From assembly GCA_013115135.1 (NCBI GenBank), contig JABANP010000007.1:186001-250000 (forward strand): a DNA stretch of 64,000 nt, written 5' to 3'. The position numbers and the translations under genes were made by a program. Origin of the DNA: Perkinsus olseni. Its lineage: Eukaryota > Perkinsozoa > Perkinsida > Perkinsidae. Below the pieces are notes generated by a model. That model was not told where the DNA came from, did not search any database, and saw only the letters and a list, made by a program, of their open reading frames with translations. Shown here one piece after another: positions 40,312-53,300 of this stretch (position 1 is the stretch's first letter; each line of letters starts with the position of its first letter).

Positions 40312-42112
40312 ATGACGTCCATCGCCTCAAACGTGTGTCCCTCCAACCTAGCTCCTGTAACGGCGTCGAAAGGAGCGGCCGATAGTATGGAGGTACTGCT
40401 GCCATGGGTGCTTACTAATTTGCGCGTCTCATGGGCACATCTCTAGAACTGAGCTGGTTTCTATCCAGTGCTTGTTGCTCGACCCAGTGGCACTGGGCCA
40501 GTGCTAGCCCTCTGAAACTCTTTTCCTTACTGTCTTTGACGCTCTTTGATTTGAAGCGAAGGTTACTTGAGAAAAGCTCGCTACCGTTCGTAGTTGGTGA
40601 TAAGCGTGCATCGCCTTATCGGCCTCTTAGGTTCGTGTTGGTGTCCTGGCTTTGCAAGGCGCCTTCTCAGGAGCACTGCATCGTCCTCAGCAAGCTCGAT
40701 CTCAAGGGAGTCAAGATCACTCCTTGCGAGGCACTGGGCGATGTATTTCGTGGCGCGCGGGAAATCATATTGCTTTTCAGGTTCGTACTATAGCTGAGTT
40801 GAATGCATGTGATGGTCTCATCATTCCTGGTGGCGAGTCCACTGCTATGAAGATCATCTCTGAGGGTGGGGAGGATGATATTATCGAGGGAATGAGGTAC
40901 TGCATGGGTCAAGTGGGCTTGAAAAATGAAGCTCCTCACGCATAACTTTCTATCATCCCGGCCCGACTTCATGGCCTTCGTTTCTGGCAGTTCGCTTCTT
41001 CTCCTTCCGCGACTGTTCAACATCTTCAGCTCATACGATTTGTTACAGGGCGAGAGCCCTGCGTCGTAGATGAGATAGTTTACTCAGCAGCTGCTCTCCG
41101 CATCGCTTCCTTCCCTGCAGGCAATTCGCCCTTTCCGGTCGTCCCATCTGGGGTACCTGTGCTGGCACCATCCTCCTCGCCAAGACTGTTTGTCAGAGTA
41201 GTAGGGATGCATCCGGAGCAATAGTGGAGCACACCGAATGCAAGTGAGTGAAGTGACGGAAATTTCGGCGCTTACTTATTACACCCTGGAACCTACGGAC
41301 ACATTTCACGGCTCCCTAGCGAGGGCCTCCCTCCTCTGTCTGCTTCTGGATAGTCGGCCGCGCGGTGCACTACTCTGCCTCGTGTGCTGTTACAATGTGG
41401 TGATGATGATGTGATCTATCAGATACGGCAACCCGATTGGCGTGATGGACATCAGGGTTTCCCGCAACTACTTTGGCCGTCAATTGAATTCTTTCGAGGC
41501 CACCATTGATGAGGGTTGCGTAAGCCCGGGCCTCCTCCCCCGAGACGCATCCACCCTCGCCCCTTTCAGATTTTCGCCGATGTCCCGGCTGTCTTTATCC
41601 GAGCACCGGCGATTCTTGATGTGGACCCTGAGAAGGTGACGGTACTAGGTAAGTTCGGGTGGGAGCTTTGATGCTGATGAACCGAGGAGAGTCTCTCGCT
41701 GTCGGCTAGCTCAATGCACTCTTGATAGTACATCATTTATGGGAGCCTTTTGTGGACCTAGGATTCCTGATCATCTGCCAGGTACTATTCACCACCCTTC
41801 ATTCGAGGGCCCCCTTATATGCGCAGCTAAGGAGGACAACATGATGGTCACGTGCTTCCATCCTGAGCTTACGGATGACCATACTGTACTACCGGGGGCA
41901 CTCTCTCGATCGTGTGCTAGTCGAGAGGAAGGAAACCCAAAAGCGTAGCACTCTGTAGCTCCCGAGACCGTACCCATTCTCTCACTAATTGGAGTTCAGT
42001 CGGGCTGCTGGTCGAAGGGATGCCATCTCAGGTACACACCTATTTCCTCCGAGAGTTTGTTGTACCTTACGTTCTGAAGGAGCAGCAGCAGCACCAGCAG
42101 CAGCAGCAGTGA
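40312..42112 (+). CDS. pdxT: PdxT/SNO-type glutamine amidotransferase of pyridoxal phosphate synthesis, 8 exons
   Basis: Exons 40312-40392, 40631-40742, 40781-40896, 41121-41243, 41423-41519, 41570-41648, 41710-41885 and 42032-42112. PdxT releases ammonia from glutamine for the PdxS (Pdx1) subunit that builds pyridoxal 5'-phosphate. Visible motifs: VGVLALQGAF, DGLIIPGGESTAM, WGTCAG (nucleophile Cys), MDIRVSRNYFGRQLNSFE, VFIRAPAI and FHPELTDD (catalytic His), then VHTYFLREFVVPYVL and a Gln-rich end. Exon 2 is 112 nt although both of its boundaries are phase 0: GAFS must shift +1 before EHCIVLSKLDLKGVKITPCE. No PdxS gene is in the window. The Gln-rich C-terminal tail (QQQHQQQQQ) is unusual for the family. 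Confidence 0.9.
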
Positions 42113-42627
42113 TGGTGATCTGTCTTCGTCGTCTGTCGAATAGTGTCGCTCTTGCCTGCAGTGTCGCGCCAGTGGGTCATTCTTATCAGATTGAAACGCT
42201 TCTTGGGTTCCAGTGCATGGGTGGGTTGAGACTGATGGTGGTCGGCGGGGCTGTGGAATGTATGTTCACTCGAAACGTCCATCCCAAATTTGGCGTAGTT
42301 GGAGGTCTCCATGCAAATCGAGTTTATCATAGTAGAGCTGAAGGCTTCTCAGTGGCTTGAGGTCTCGCAAAGTCGACGCCCTAGACATCTCGGTTGTGAT
42401 GGCCGATCAATCCATCTGATTCTGGGATACCTCTACCCGGTTCATTTCGACCGTACCTTTGAGGGTGAAGCTAGTCACCCTTACGTCCGCCGAGTTCCCC
42501 AACTCGAGTAGCCTTCTCAGCGTCGGCGTCCTACCCCAGCCGCCTTTTGTCCTTGTCGTGATGATCCTCGCAGGGAGTTTAGTTGTTTGTTGATTCGGTA
42601 GAGCGAGAGCTCTCACTGAGCTTCCCC
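42113..42627. other. Intergenic stretch
   Basis: No supported gene. The plus-strand frame at 41989-42360 overlaps the last PdxT exon in another frame and is a shadow. No repeat is seen apart from the CAG-rich end of PdxT. Confidence 0.3.
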
Positions 42628-43282
42628 ATGGCTGCGTTATCGTTCATGTTAGCAGCACGGCATGCCGCCATGACTGCCGGCGCACAGGACGAGCCCCTGC
42701 TAGCTGGCCAGGATGGGAACGGTACGCGTCCACGCCTCAATTATTCTGCCATCGTCTCCCGCAGGCCATCGGTTACCTCCCGACCCTGATGCTCAGGCGA
42801 GAGAGATGCAACGGATAACGAGTGCGGCTGCTAAGAAGACGCTACTCATATCCGCCATAATTATAGGAGCACTTTTTCTAGGTAGGTCTCGCACGGCTGT
42901 GATGACTTGTCAATTTTATGGCCATCTGTCCCGGTCTTGGGAAGTACGGGGGTGATCCACGTTAGAGTCTCCTTCACGGTCGTCTATGTCGTCAAGTCGA
43001 GGTGTGCGCATCAGTTCATCACCTAGTTTGCGGCTCTCAGCGCTAATGATGTCCCGCGTGTTTGACAGGCTCCGGCCTAGTGGTAATTCTCGAATATCCG
43101 CATGCCATCCCTTCTGTCAGCGAAATGGACGATACAGTTCGAGATTCACGGACCGATGCCCGACATACTGCAGCACCCCGGGTATCTGCGTCGGTACGGT
43201 GAGAGCCGCCGCTTGCCTTCCGGAGGTGGACCAGCAGGACGTCTCTCCTGTTGCTGGGGAGGCTTCGTTGGGAGCACCTTGA
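42628..43282 (+). CDS. Small single-pass membrane protein, 126 aa, 4 exons
   Basis: Exons 42628-42721, 42765-42881, 43069-43193 and 43238-43282 sum to 381 nt with introns of 43, 187 and 44 nt, all in phase. The protein starts MAALSFMLAARHAAMTAGAQ, has a short acidic cytosolic-type segment (DEPLLAGQDGN), a polar helix, one membrane segment (TLLISAIIIGALFLGSGLVV) and a disordered acidic tail (SVSEMDDTVRDSRTDARHT). DEPLL resembles an acidic dileucine sorting signal, which would suggest endosomal or Golgi location; that is inference. No family is recognised. Confidence 0.6.
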
Positions 43283-43435
43283 TAATGAGGGAGTTGTATC
43301 GGTTTGTACACTTTTTAACACTATTGTTACACTATGTCTAGGTTGACACTATTCTGCATCATTCCCATACGACCATTGCCATTCTAATTTCAAATTATTC
43401 CGAGATGCGCCCTTGCGTTTCACCGTAATGACGGG

Positions 43436-43465
43436 AATTTACGTTGGAAGAATTTACGTTGGAAG
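43436..43465. repeat. Perfect 15-bp tandem duplication
   Basis: AATTTACGTTGGAAG occurs twice in direct succession (43436-43450 and 43451-43465). It lies in the otherwise empty 43283-43656 spacer before the ATP-grasp gene. It may be a small slippage event or a duplicated regulatory site; nothing more can be said. Confidence 0.85.
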
Positions 43466-43656
43466 TCTCGTATGGGTGAGTACGTCAGCTCCGGGCAGAG
43501 GGTACGGCGTCTGGCTAGAAAAGCTCTTTGCGAGAGGATAGTCGCCTTGTAACTCACGGGGACACGAAATGAAAGCATGATTTGCTTGAAGGATTTCAAC
43601 GTTTCTGGGTAGAGCGGAGCTGTTCCGGTCACTTCTCAGCAGTTCTGTAGCGGTAG

Positions 43657-46600
43657 ATGCGGTCTTTCACGAGCAGTCCTCAGACGGCTGCTGCGGCCTT
43701 CACCGGGCCCGTCATTGAGCTGAGTAGCAGCAGCAGTAGCAACAACAACTCCCCTGCCTCGTCGTCTGCCGTCCCTTCTCCTGCCTCCTCCTCGACCTTG
43801 TCGTCCCCTATGAGTGGGAGGGGAGGGAGTCTGTGTGGTGAGAAGAAAAAGGAGATCATACTCATTGGCGGCTCCCTCGGGAAGAGAACGATGATTAAAA
43901 AGCATCTACAAGCGGTGAGGGATGCCTGTTGCTTGCTGCATGGGCATTGGTCTCTTTCCAGTATTTTCCCGGTGTCCAGGAAGTGTGGGTCTCCCCGCAC
44001 GATTTATACAGGAACGCTACAACGATGAGCTCCCAGGTGATGAGACCGGGCATCGAAATCCTCTGTGCATCTTGTGCATGCGTGCATCATCAGGCAGGGG
44101 TCAGTGGCGGGTTTCCTGGTAAAACGTATGCGGTGGCGGGTAGCCAGCAGGCGGGCTGTGGAATAGTCGACTACAGTGGAGTATTGGACTGCCTCGAGAA
44201 GGATTTGATAACGCGGTGGGCACTCGGGTGAACGGTCGTGGGGAAAACCAACTGAAAACGCTCTCGACAATTCCACTACGGCTCCCATTAGTACTGAATC
44301 CGCAGCATCAAGTCGAGTCGAAGCCATGATTGATCTCGGATGAATCTCGTCAAAGCGTTGTGTCCACTCACTGTCGGCATTCCCTTGCGAGGCAGGGGTG
44401 GTGGGTTGCTCTTTTGAATCACCATAGTCTCCATTGGTCACCATAGGTTCATAGTCTCAGTTCGAAAATCATATATATTGGTGACGGCGCCGCGCCATTC
44501 AATGAGCTGCCTTAGCTTACCGCTGTGTAGGTCTCGGACATCGGATATTCTCGGAGTTGTCCCCATGCTGGATGGCTTCGTCCCCTTCGCCGACCGGATA
44601 TGTGCCGCCCTAGGGCTGCACAGCTGCGGCAACAACCCCCTCACGAGCGATCATCGGGTGGGAGGTGCTGAACGACAAGTTCACTGTCGCAGCAAGTCGC
44701 TCTCAGACCGACAAGGCCCTCATGCAGCGGTGCCTGGCGTCAAAGGGCCTCCGGCACTGCGAGAGTCGGTCTTTCACTTCTGCAGACCAAGCTTTGGAGT
44801 GGAAGCGGCCGTCGCGTGACTCACCGCTCGTCGTGAAGCCGGCGAACAGTGGAGGCTGTGACGGTGTTTGCGTGTAGGGCTGGGTGAGGTTGGCTGGAAT
44901 AAAGACAGGCGCCGAGCTCGGTAGGTGCGTCACAGACGAGGACCTCCGAGACGCGTTCGATGATAATATGTATCGCGTGAACGCTGAGAGGCTGACGAAT
45001 GAAAAGATGGTGGTGCAAGAGTAGGTTCGTGAATCCTGCCCCTGCTTCAAGCTCTTGCCTTCTGTAGAGCTTGATCTTCATGCCTCTATGCGACATAGAT
45101 ACGATACCATATAGCAGTCTTCTTCCTGCTGTAGCTCTAGATACCTTCATTATCCTCAGGTACTTGGGAGCGTTGCAGGAGCAGCCGCCCGTTCGAGCAG
45201 GATTGAGAAGGAAGAGGTCAAAGCCTGGGGATGGCTGCGAAGATCCGTACGGATGAGCTGCATCACTGACCCGCGTCGGAGAGCTTCCTGCAGGGATTCG
45301 TCCTCCTCGGGTGCTCCTGCTGAGGCCACTGAGAGCAGTCGACCTTGCTTCGAGTTCATCGTCAACACGGTGTCGGTTGACGGTCATCACCTTCTCTCGG
45401 ATATCTGGCGTGGCACGCCAAAGGCGAAACTTGGCTCAACCGAGTGTCTTTACGACATACAAGTAAGCAACATCCGTTTCTCGACCAGCAGGCTTGGACA
45501 ATACTCGGAGGATCACGCTGGGAGTCGCTTCAGGAATCAGTGCCCTGGTCCGAGTGCCCGCGTGAAGTTGTCGACTACGCCTTCGCAGTGCTGGATGCTA
45601 CCGGAGTGCGTAACGGCGCCGCTCACACAGAAATAATGCTACGCGGTAGAGGCAGTGTTTGAGTGACCAGCGCTACTCATGTGATCGTCGTGTCAGGCGA
45701 TGACGTGTGCCTTATTGAGGTGAATGCCCGAGTGGCAGGGGAGGTCCGTGGAGGTACCGTCCTTCGAAGCAGCCATGCCCCCTCCTGCTCACGCGAATCA
45801 GCGACGGTTACCCTTCCGTTATTAGTCGTGCTCTCAGATCTCCTCCGCCGAGCGACTCCTCAACAGCAGTCCTTCGACCAGTTGTACTGGTTGTTGCTGT
45901 CTCCTCATAAAACCCTCGGAGTTTCTACACGCGACGCGGACATATCGTCCAGAGTGTGACTTCAACGTTACGGCGCTGTTTCTTCGGTGTGAAGATGAAG
46001 GTGGGCCTTCTCTCATCGGAGTCCTCCGGGGAATATGCGTGAGTTAACGAACGCCAGAGCCGGGCTAGTTGGAATACCACCGACATGCTCATATCTTGAC
46101 GGCTTCCATCGTATGAAGCAGTTATCAGATGATTCGCCTTGAGGCTGCCTTGGGGGGTCCAGATTGAGGAGCTTCCTTTCCTACTAGCAGGACCCGCTCT
46201 GGAGAATGGTCTGCCCCTCAGGTCCCATCGCGATATCTGTTCGAAATTTGTACGCCATAACTCAGCGCTCACAATTCTGTCGTTTTGGTCGTGCTCTCTC
46301 GCCTCTGAACCAAGCCGCGCCGTTCGACGATGAGGATGATTTTGCGAAGACCGCGGAAAGAATCCCGCGAGTTCATAACCTGAGGAAAACATGTGATTTA
46401 ATATCATCTCCGGGTAGGCTGAGATTCGTTGCGACCCGTCGCTCCGATGCAGTCACAGGTGTCATCATCATGAGAGCTGAGAAGACGAGTGGAGGGCGGC
46501 GGGAGATCAGCAAGTTGACTGCACGAATAAGGAAAGCTGAGAAGAATGGGACACTGTGAGCCCTTTTCTGGTGTCGTCACGATCAGCGTTACATCCCGGT

Positions 46601-46690
46601 TGCAGGTATGTCCCAAGGGACTCGACCGAGTCAAGTTCGGAGATGTGGCACTCTCCGAGCAAGGCCAATCTATGGAGACGAAATCATTAG
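43657..46690 (+). CDS. ATP-grasp ligase (D-Ala ligase/carnosine-synthase-like fold), multi-exon
   Basis: Begins MRSFTSSPQTAAAAFTGPVI, followed by Ser-rich sequence, then KKKEIILIGGSLGKR and, after an intron, YFPGVQEVWVSPHDLYRN. Later exons give GVVPMLDGFVPFADRICAAL, DKALMQRCLASKGL, the ATP-grasp lysine strand SPLVVKPANSGGCDGVCV, then TDEDLRDAF, MVVQE, FEFIVNTVSVDGHHLLSDIW, GVRNGAAHTEIMLRG and the Mg-binding LIEVNARVAGEVRG. The order matches ATP-grasp enzymes that join an amino or carboxyl group using ATP, such as those related to carnosine synthase. A DFNVTALFLRC domain and a C-terminal helix follow. Some introns are 28-60 nt. The substrate cannot be read from sequence. The last exon boundaries, including the stop at 46690, are provisional. 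Confidence 0.72.
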
Positions 46691-47333
46691 TTCAATTTTA
46701 TCGTTCCCTATCATTCAGTTGATGTATAATTAACCGTTGACTCTATCGTCTGGGCTTGCCTCATCCACGGCAATACCGTGCTTTATTTTTCTCATCATTG
46801 ACTCTTCACCTAATAATGAAGAAGCTTTGAGTCTTTCCAGTGATGAGTGGAGGCTCTGTCTGACACTTAGGCAGGGGCGTCAGACTCGCAAACCTTCCTC
46901 TCGGCGTTTTCGCGGCGGCCACTCGAATCACATGCATGCGGGATGCAAGACGCAGCCGTCGTTCTGTCAGTCGCCCTCAGTTGGGTACTCCGAGACCTCG
47001 GACTGTCCAAACTATAAGCGATAACACTGACAACCAACTTCTCACCCTCATAGAATCATAGTAAGAACATCTTGACTGTATAAGACGCGGCACCCGAGGT
47101 TTTTTGGCCGATCAGTGCATAAGGTTCCGGTATCCGTAACTGGAGCTCAGCGTTCTAAATGGGAATGTCCAGTCCTGACTGTATCCTGTACGGAACTTTC
47201 GGTCTCCATGAGATATACTAACAAGGTAACCTGGCGTAACGATCATCGAGTTCCGAGCACAGCCAAGACTTTTCCGGCTCCTCATGGCCTGTTATTGTCA
47301 TCGACTGAGGAACACGAATCTCATACCGCAGCA
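46691..47333. other. Intergenic stretch between convergent genes
   Basis: Only short frames without splice-linked partners occur here. No RNA gene or repeat is evident. Confidence 0.3.
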
Positions 47334-50300
47334 GTCAAGGATCATCCTCGTCTCGGTTAGCCATGCTTCGTTCACACGCCATCGAGTTGTACGACCGAAC
47401 AATCAAATGTTCCACTGAATCTTGTGTGGTCCAATCAAGGGGGTATCTACAGCGGACAATAGGCAAGGCCGAGGAGGATAGTTCACAAGGAAGCATCGCG
47501 TGGTATCGTTCTTGCTCACCTCAGTCGTTCGAGGCGACGCTGCAGCTCTTCGTTGTATCGCTCTCTCAAAATTCGCATACGCTCCAATCGACGATAAAAG
47601 TCCCTGCAAGAGGTGGCCATTGAGTAACGCTATCCACATCATGAGTCCCCTTGGCTACAAATAAAGTCTCTCGAAGACCTTCATTGACGACTTCATATTT
47701 TCCGCTCCCCCAACTGATATCTGAGGATTCACGCGATGGGCTTTCTCGTATCCGCATCTCCACCAATAGGATATCTTCCAGTCCAGATGCTTGAGCTATT
47801 TCTTCAAGAGCATCGGCTCCTCCGTCGCTCGACAACTGAAGTCACCCACGCGAGTTGGTCGTGGAGGAATTCACTTGCACAGGGCCCTGTATGCCCGAAA
47901 GAACGACTGCGAATCACAACTTACAGCTTGCGCTGCACGCAGTTTGAAATCTTCAAATCGCATCCTGAGCTCGGCCATCGCGCCGTGGAGCTTGTGGTTT
48001 TCTTCCTGATAGACGGCATAAACACAAAGAGACTAATGTGCCTTCGGACTTTTTCGCTTAAGATCTGCTTCTCCAGAGCACTGACTCTCTTCCTCAACTT
48101 CAATACTTCACCATGTCCCTGACGAGAAGAATTGCCACGGAGCTCGCAGTGAGCTGCGGACCTACACCAATCGCGGAATCTTCCGGTGGAGGAACCTGCT
48201 TCTTTGTGGTGCTGCTGTAGGGCCCCTCAAGCTCTGCTCTGGTAGCACTAAAGGCGGACAGCCATGCGTGTTGAGCAGTCCTGGGATAAACGGAGCAGGA
48301 CAGTGTCCCTACTTCACACACTCAGCCCGTAGATGGGTGCTCGGGACATTAGTGTCTTCCGAGGGGGCAGCTTCGTCGACAACCTCTTGGCTCGGCCTCT
48401 CCTGTGTTCCGTCATCAGAGCTCATTTGCTCCGCTTGCAAAGGCTGGCTGAGATCGACGCTCCTATCCTCCTGTACCGCCCGAGGAAATGATGGCTCGCT
48501 CTGTGCTGGTCTCGATGCCTGAGCATGATAACCGTAGAACTACCTCTAACTCTTCATGCCGTGTTTCTCGATCGACCACCGAACGTGCCTACTTTTTCTC
48601 CACCGAGGGTGCTGGTTGCCGATCCAGTATTGTTCGCGTCGTGTCCCACCATCTCGTTCTCAGACCTCACGGTCATCGTGCCCGGTCCCTAAGCATGATT
48701 CCCTGGGGATATCCCATCTGTAAAGACTCAGGCGTAGAAAACGAGCCAGCGCACGAGAGAGCCTCACGGTTGTTGCTTCGACGAAAGGACTCACCTTCTC
48801 CTCACGGGCATTCTCTTGCTCGACACTGGACCGCGGTTGGTCGCATGAAGGCTTCATCTTTAACTCGGGTCCCGGCGAATCGATCGAAGGTTGCTTCTGA
48901 CACTCCGCAGTCACGAACCACACAATCCTGTTACTGCCAGCCTCACTGATGCAGGTTGGTCGTCACGGCCCAGTTGTCCAACAACACTGGCAGAGGCAGC
49001 TTCCGACGGGCTCAGATTTGGCCGGGGCTGCGGTGCAGCGATGCTCCTTTGCATGCTCCCTTCATTGGCCGCATCGCTCACTGGGGTAGGGTCGCCTGTT
49101 GACGAAAGTGGTGATGGAAGTGCTTCTTTAATTTGGACACGTCGCGTCGTACACCCCATCTCCTGCATCCTCGGAGACGCCACGAAGGCCTCCTCTCAAA
49201 TCCGCCGGGACCGCAGCCTGCCCTCGAGATAGCACCTGCTGAATCACTACTAGTTTCGACCGAGCACAAGAACAGGCTACTGAGGGTTCGCACTGTGACG
49301 CCTTATCGCCGGCCGGTGCCTTTTCCTGCTGATGGCTTGACTCGAGAGTTCCATCCTGAGTCGGAGTTCCTCATCCAACACGGCGTCGAAGCCGCCTACT
49401 GAGCGCCCCCATCCTTGTTCCCTCCGCCGGCCATGAGCGAGTCAGGCACTGTATAGCGCTGTCCTGTCTCAAGCTCGGCACGCAGTGCTTCAATATCCTC
49501 CTGGCTAGCCATCAGCTGCGCTCGCAGTATCTGCGTCATGTTTATGCTCCAGCTACAGCAGGGCCGATGGAAGCGTATTTGCACCTCCTCTTCGACCCTC
49601 ATCTTGTTCATCCGGACTGATTGCAGTTCGCGGGTGAGCTCTGCATGCATACGAATGTCCTCGTAATTGTGGTCTGAGTCTTGACCTACTTTCCCTCTCC
49701 TCGTCTGCGGAATATCCACCCGCATCTTCCGACCTCGCAGAGTCCTGTGAAGGGCGGCCTGTCGGGGAACTGACGTACGGCAGCTTCGGGGGACGTCGAA
49801 CTCAAGATTGTCCTTAGTCGCTCTGAGGAGAAAATATTATTCCAGATTGAAACTCCAAGACCAACTGCGGTGGAATCTTTTCAACTACTACTCCTCCGTA
49901 TGCGGAATGTTCCGTATTTGCGCTGAATTCGGCAATGGATGGTATCAGTAAGTTACCCTTGAATGATCTGTTCCAAAACTTGTTCAGTCTCAGCATCGAT
50001 GTATTTGAGCGGCTGGTAAAAGGAGGGGACATGACCCGTGCCATCCGCAGGCTTTCCCATCGTCTTCGCTCCCCGGCACTGTCTTCCACGAGGCTCGGGA
50101 CCGTTCTCGAACCGTTCAGTGAGAGACGAGGCTTGCCTGGTACTGCAGTCGGTCTCGCTAAACCCATACAGTGCTCAACACCAAGGCGAGCTTCTACCCA
50201 CCAGCTTGAAGCTCATCCTTCAGCGCCTGTATCTCCCGGATGTGATCTCCTACGGCCTGAACAAGGAGCCCATACTCAGGGAGGAGGTGACGGCGACCAC

Positions 50301-53300
50301 GCACCATCAGCAGTCGCTTCTCGGTGTTGGCCGCCTTGCGCTTCATCCGTACGAGTTCCTCCTCAGCAGGCCCCAGACGCTCGTAGGCCACCCGGAGTAT
50401 CACTTGTACCAAAGTTCTCACAATTTGTTGAACCTTTGCTCGGCTCGGTGTAATTTTCCACACTCCGCCGTAGCCCTTACTTTAACGCCCACCCAGTCCA
50501 TGTCCGGCGCTCGGCTGGAAGTATCGAAGTCCTCGGGCAGGACACTGGCAGCTATGCTCACTAGGCTTTGCTCGCTAATGTGAAGCCACTGCAGAGTCAA
50601 CTCGTCTTTGCAGGCATCCGACAGGAACCTGACTCTGACCATCCCTCCACCGCAATGAGTGAGATACTCAGAAAAGGGTTCCTGCCGGCCTGCTCCTCCG
50701 TGGCCCGGCGGGTCTCACGAAATAGGTGTGTACGTAACGACGTCTTTCTCACTTCTTCTCAACAGGTGATATGTTAGGCTTCAGTTGCCTGGGTGTCTTC
50801 TCGGCACTTCTCTCGGGGCGCTTTTCGAACCTTGTTGTCATTTACATGAAGCCAAGCCTGGCTAGATGGCTACCCGTATACGCGTCCAACCCGACTATCG
50901 AGGAACTCAACTTCTACAAGCTGATGCATCGAGACCCATGAACATGACGGAGGAGCCTCTCAAGCGGCCCGACCTTTCAGGTACCCCCGGGTCCCCTTGT
51001 CTTTCTTCAGCACACCAGAGCTGCCAAGCAACCATGGCAGGCGCAAGTGAGTGAATTCTCACTTCTTCAAGTGCTTCTCCGCTTCGTGAACCCTGGTGGA
51101 GCTCTTGTCGCCTTCAGAATGGCTCTATCAGATGTGAATCGAGGGTCGTCGATATCGTCATCCTCATCATCATCCTGGTCGTCAACTATCTCGCCCTTAC
51201 GGACTGCGGTGGTGTTGGCCCGCCCCTGAATCACTGCAGGTTCCTGTGGTGGGGCACCTGCAGTATGCAGAGGAATGGGCAGCTCCGCAACCATCGCTCG
51301 GAGCAGAGCCCTCCTGAGAGACTCGGCAAGCAGCAGACATAGAGAAATGCAAAGAGTGTGGACGCACGTCGATAGCAACTTACCCGAGCGAACACGGCAG
51401 TTGGCCCGGCTGAACTCCTCGTCGTTGAGGAGATCATTCTGCTCACGGATGGCTATCGATCGGGCCTGCGTTGCGCTCCTTATCGGGACCTGCTAGAGAG
51501 ATTACACCATTCACTGTTGAGTCGGAGCGGCCCACGTTTCCAGTTTCAAGCTGTTCTTTAACGTGCGCACAGAAGAGTTCGATGGTCCTAGGCAACCTGA
51601 AGGGCAGTCATTCCTCGGTTTCGACTCGCGTTTCGCTCACCTCTCAAAGTACTGGGCCAAAGTCTGGTAGCACTGGGGACTCGAGAGATCCACCGGGTCC
51701 TCGAACGCTCCCCATGGAGTTGTTGACTCTCTCCGCCTAGCTCCAGGCGGAGTGGCGGCTTTTGCTATTATCATGCGGATCTTACCCAACGGCGGACGTG
51801 TTCGACGTCTATCCTGGACTTTTGTAGGCGGTCCCGCGATATATTGAAAGAGTTGGTGACCTAGCATCCGAGCAGGTCGAAACGGAAGCAACGAGCCGAG
51901 CTGACCTTAGCCAACTGCCGCTCTCGCTCGTCGAGCTCAATGTAGAGGCTCCTACGGGTACTGCATTGAGACTGGGCGGCAACCGCGGCCTTACCTGTCC
52001 TCATTGGTAAGGGGGTCTGGCAGCTCCTCCCCAGGAGAATTCGGGACGAATAGGTTCGCATCAGCAGCCTCTGCGCGGAGCCTGAAGCGACTACCGGATA
52101 GTATGATTCGGCATTCCCTCCTTCAACTGGGCAACTGCATGCACGCAGCTTTCCCCGAGCGTTTGGGATCGACGACGACCCTATGGGGCGACTGATTCAC
52201 CCGCAACAATACACCCTCCGAGTGAAGCTAGCTGTTCCGTCTTCAGCCATCGAGAATTTTATTGATACAATGAGATACTCCCCACCTTTCCCATGCGTTT
52301 ACCTAGCGTTCTCGTCCTTGAGCCCTTGGAGCTTCGCCTCGGCATCCTTCACACACTGTCTTAGGTGGTCCTATAGACGGATAGGCTACGTCCCTACTGT
52401 CCAAAGCAGCGACTTTTCAATTCGCCATGCAGAACCGCATTCTACGCTCATACAGCAATAGAGTTTATACGTCTCAAGCGGCCTTCAGTCTTGAGGAGCC
52501 AACACAGCAATGCAAGAGAGCGCGCCGGAGAGGCCGATCCACTCTGTACTTGTTCAAGCTCTCGGTTAAGGAAGCGGTGGACGATGTCCATGACGTCGTT
52601 GAGGCCCGTCACTTCTCGGATCCTTTGGAAGCCGTCTTCTGTGGCCTGGGACTTTTGCACCTACCAGTGTGCACGCAATGCCCTTGCTGTAATGACGAGG
52701 GCACCAAACCTGCTCGACCATAATCTTCTGTAGACAGTTGCCGGTTAGTTTCTCCATCACCCACAGTTTGCGCAGTCGCCCAGCGGATGCGTTAAAGGCC
52801 TACGGCATCGCCAATGGTCTCACCCGCGTGGCCATGGGAATACCTCGTTAGCGGCCTCTACCGCGACTTCGTGTCTCCACCGTTCGAAGTCAGCCCGTCT
52901 TTTGATGCTATCTTTGACCGACTGTAGCGAGCCTTCCAAACACAACCAATACTCGCTTCGTGGAGGTAGGCCGGGCTCAGCTGAGGATAGTGGGGGGGGG
53001 TCCTACCCATCATGTCCTCAAGAGCCCCTTCCCGGGCCGTCCTTTCCTGCTCCAACTCGGCCAGTGCCGTCTCGTATTCGCGTGATGCAGCCTGTCGTTG
53101 TTCGGACCATCTACGAGCCTTCTCCGACTGAATGTCGTTGCTTCCCATCGCACGCCAGAGCTCTTGCCCACCTTGCCCTTGTACTCTACTTTTTTACGCT
53201 TTAGCAGCTTCTCAACTTTCAACATCTGTTCGCGGATGTGAAGATACTCCTTCTTTATCCTCGCCAACATGTGGTCATATACCTTGCAAAAGAAGCCTTG

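Noticed and set aside
42067..42330. Cys-rich minus-strand reading
   Set aside because: It is the antisense of the CAG repeats that end PdxT.
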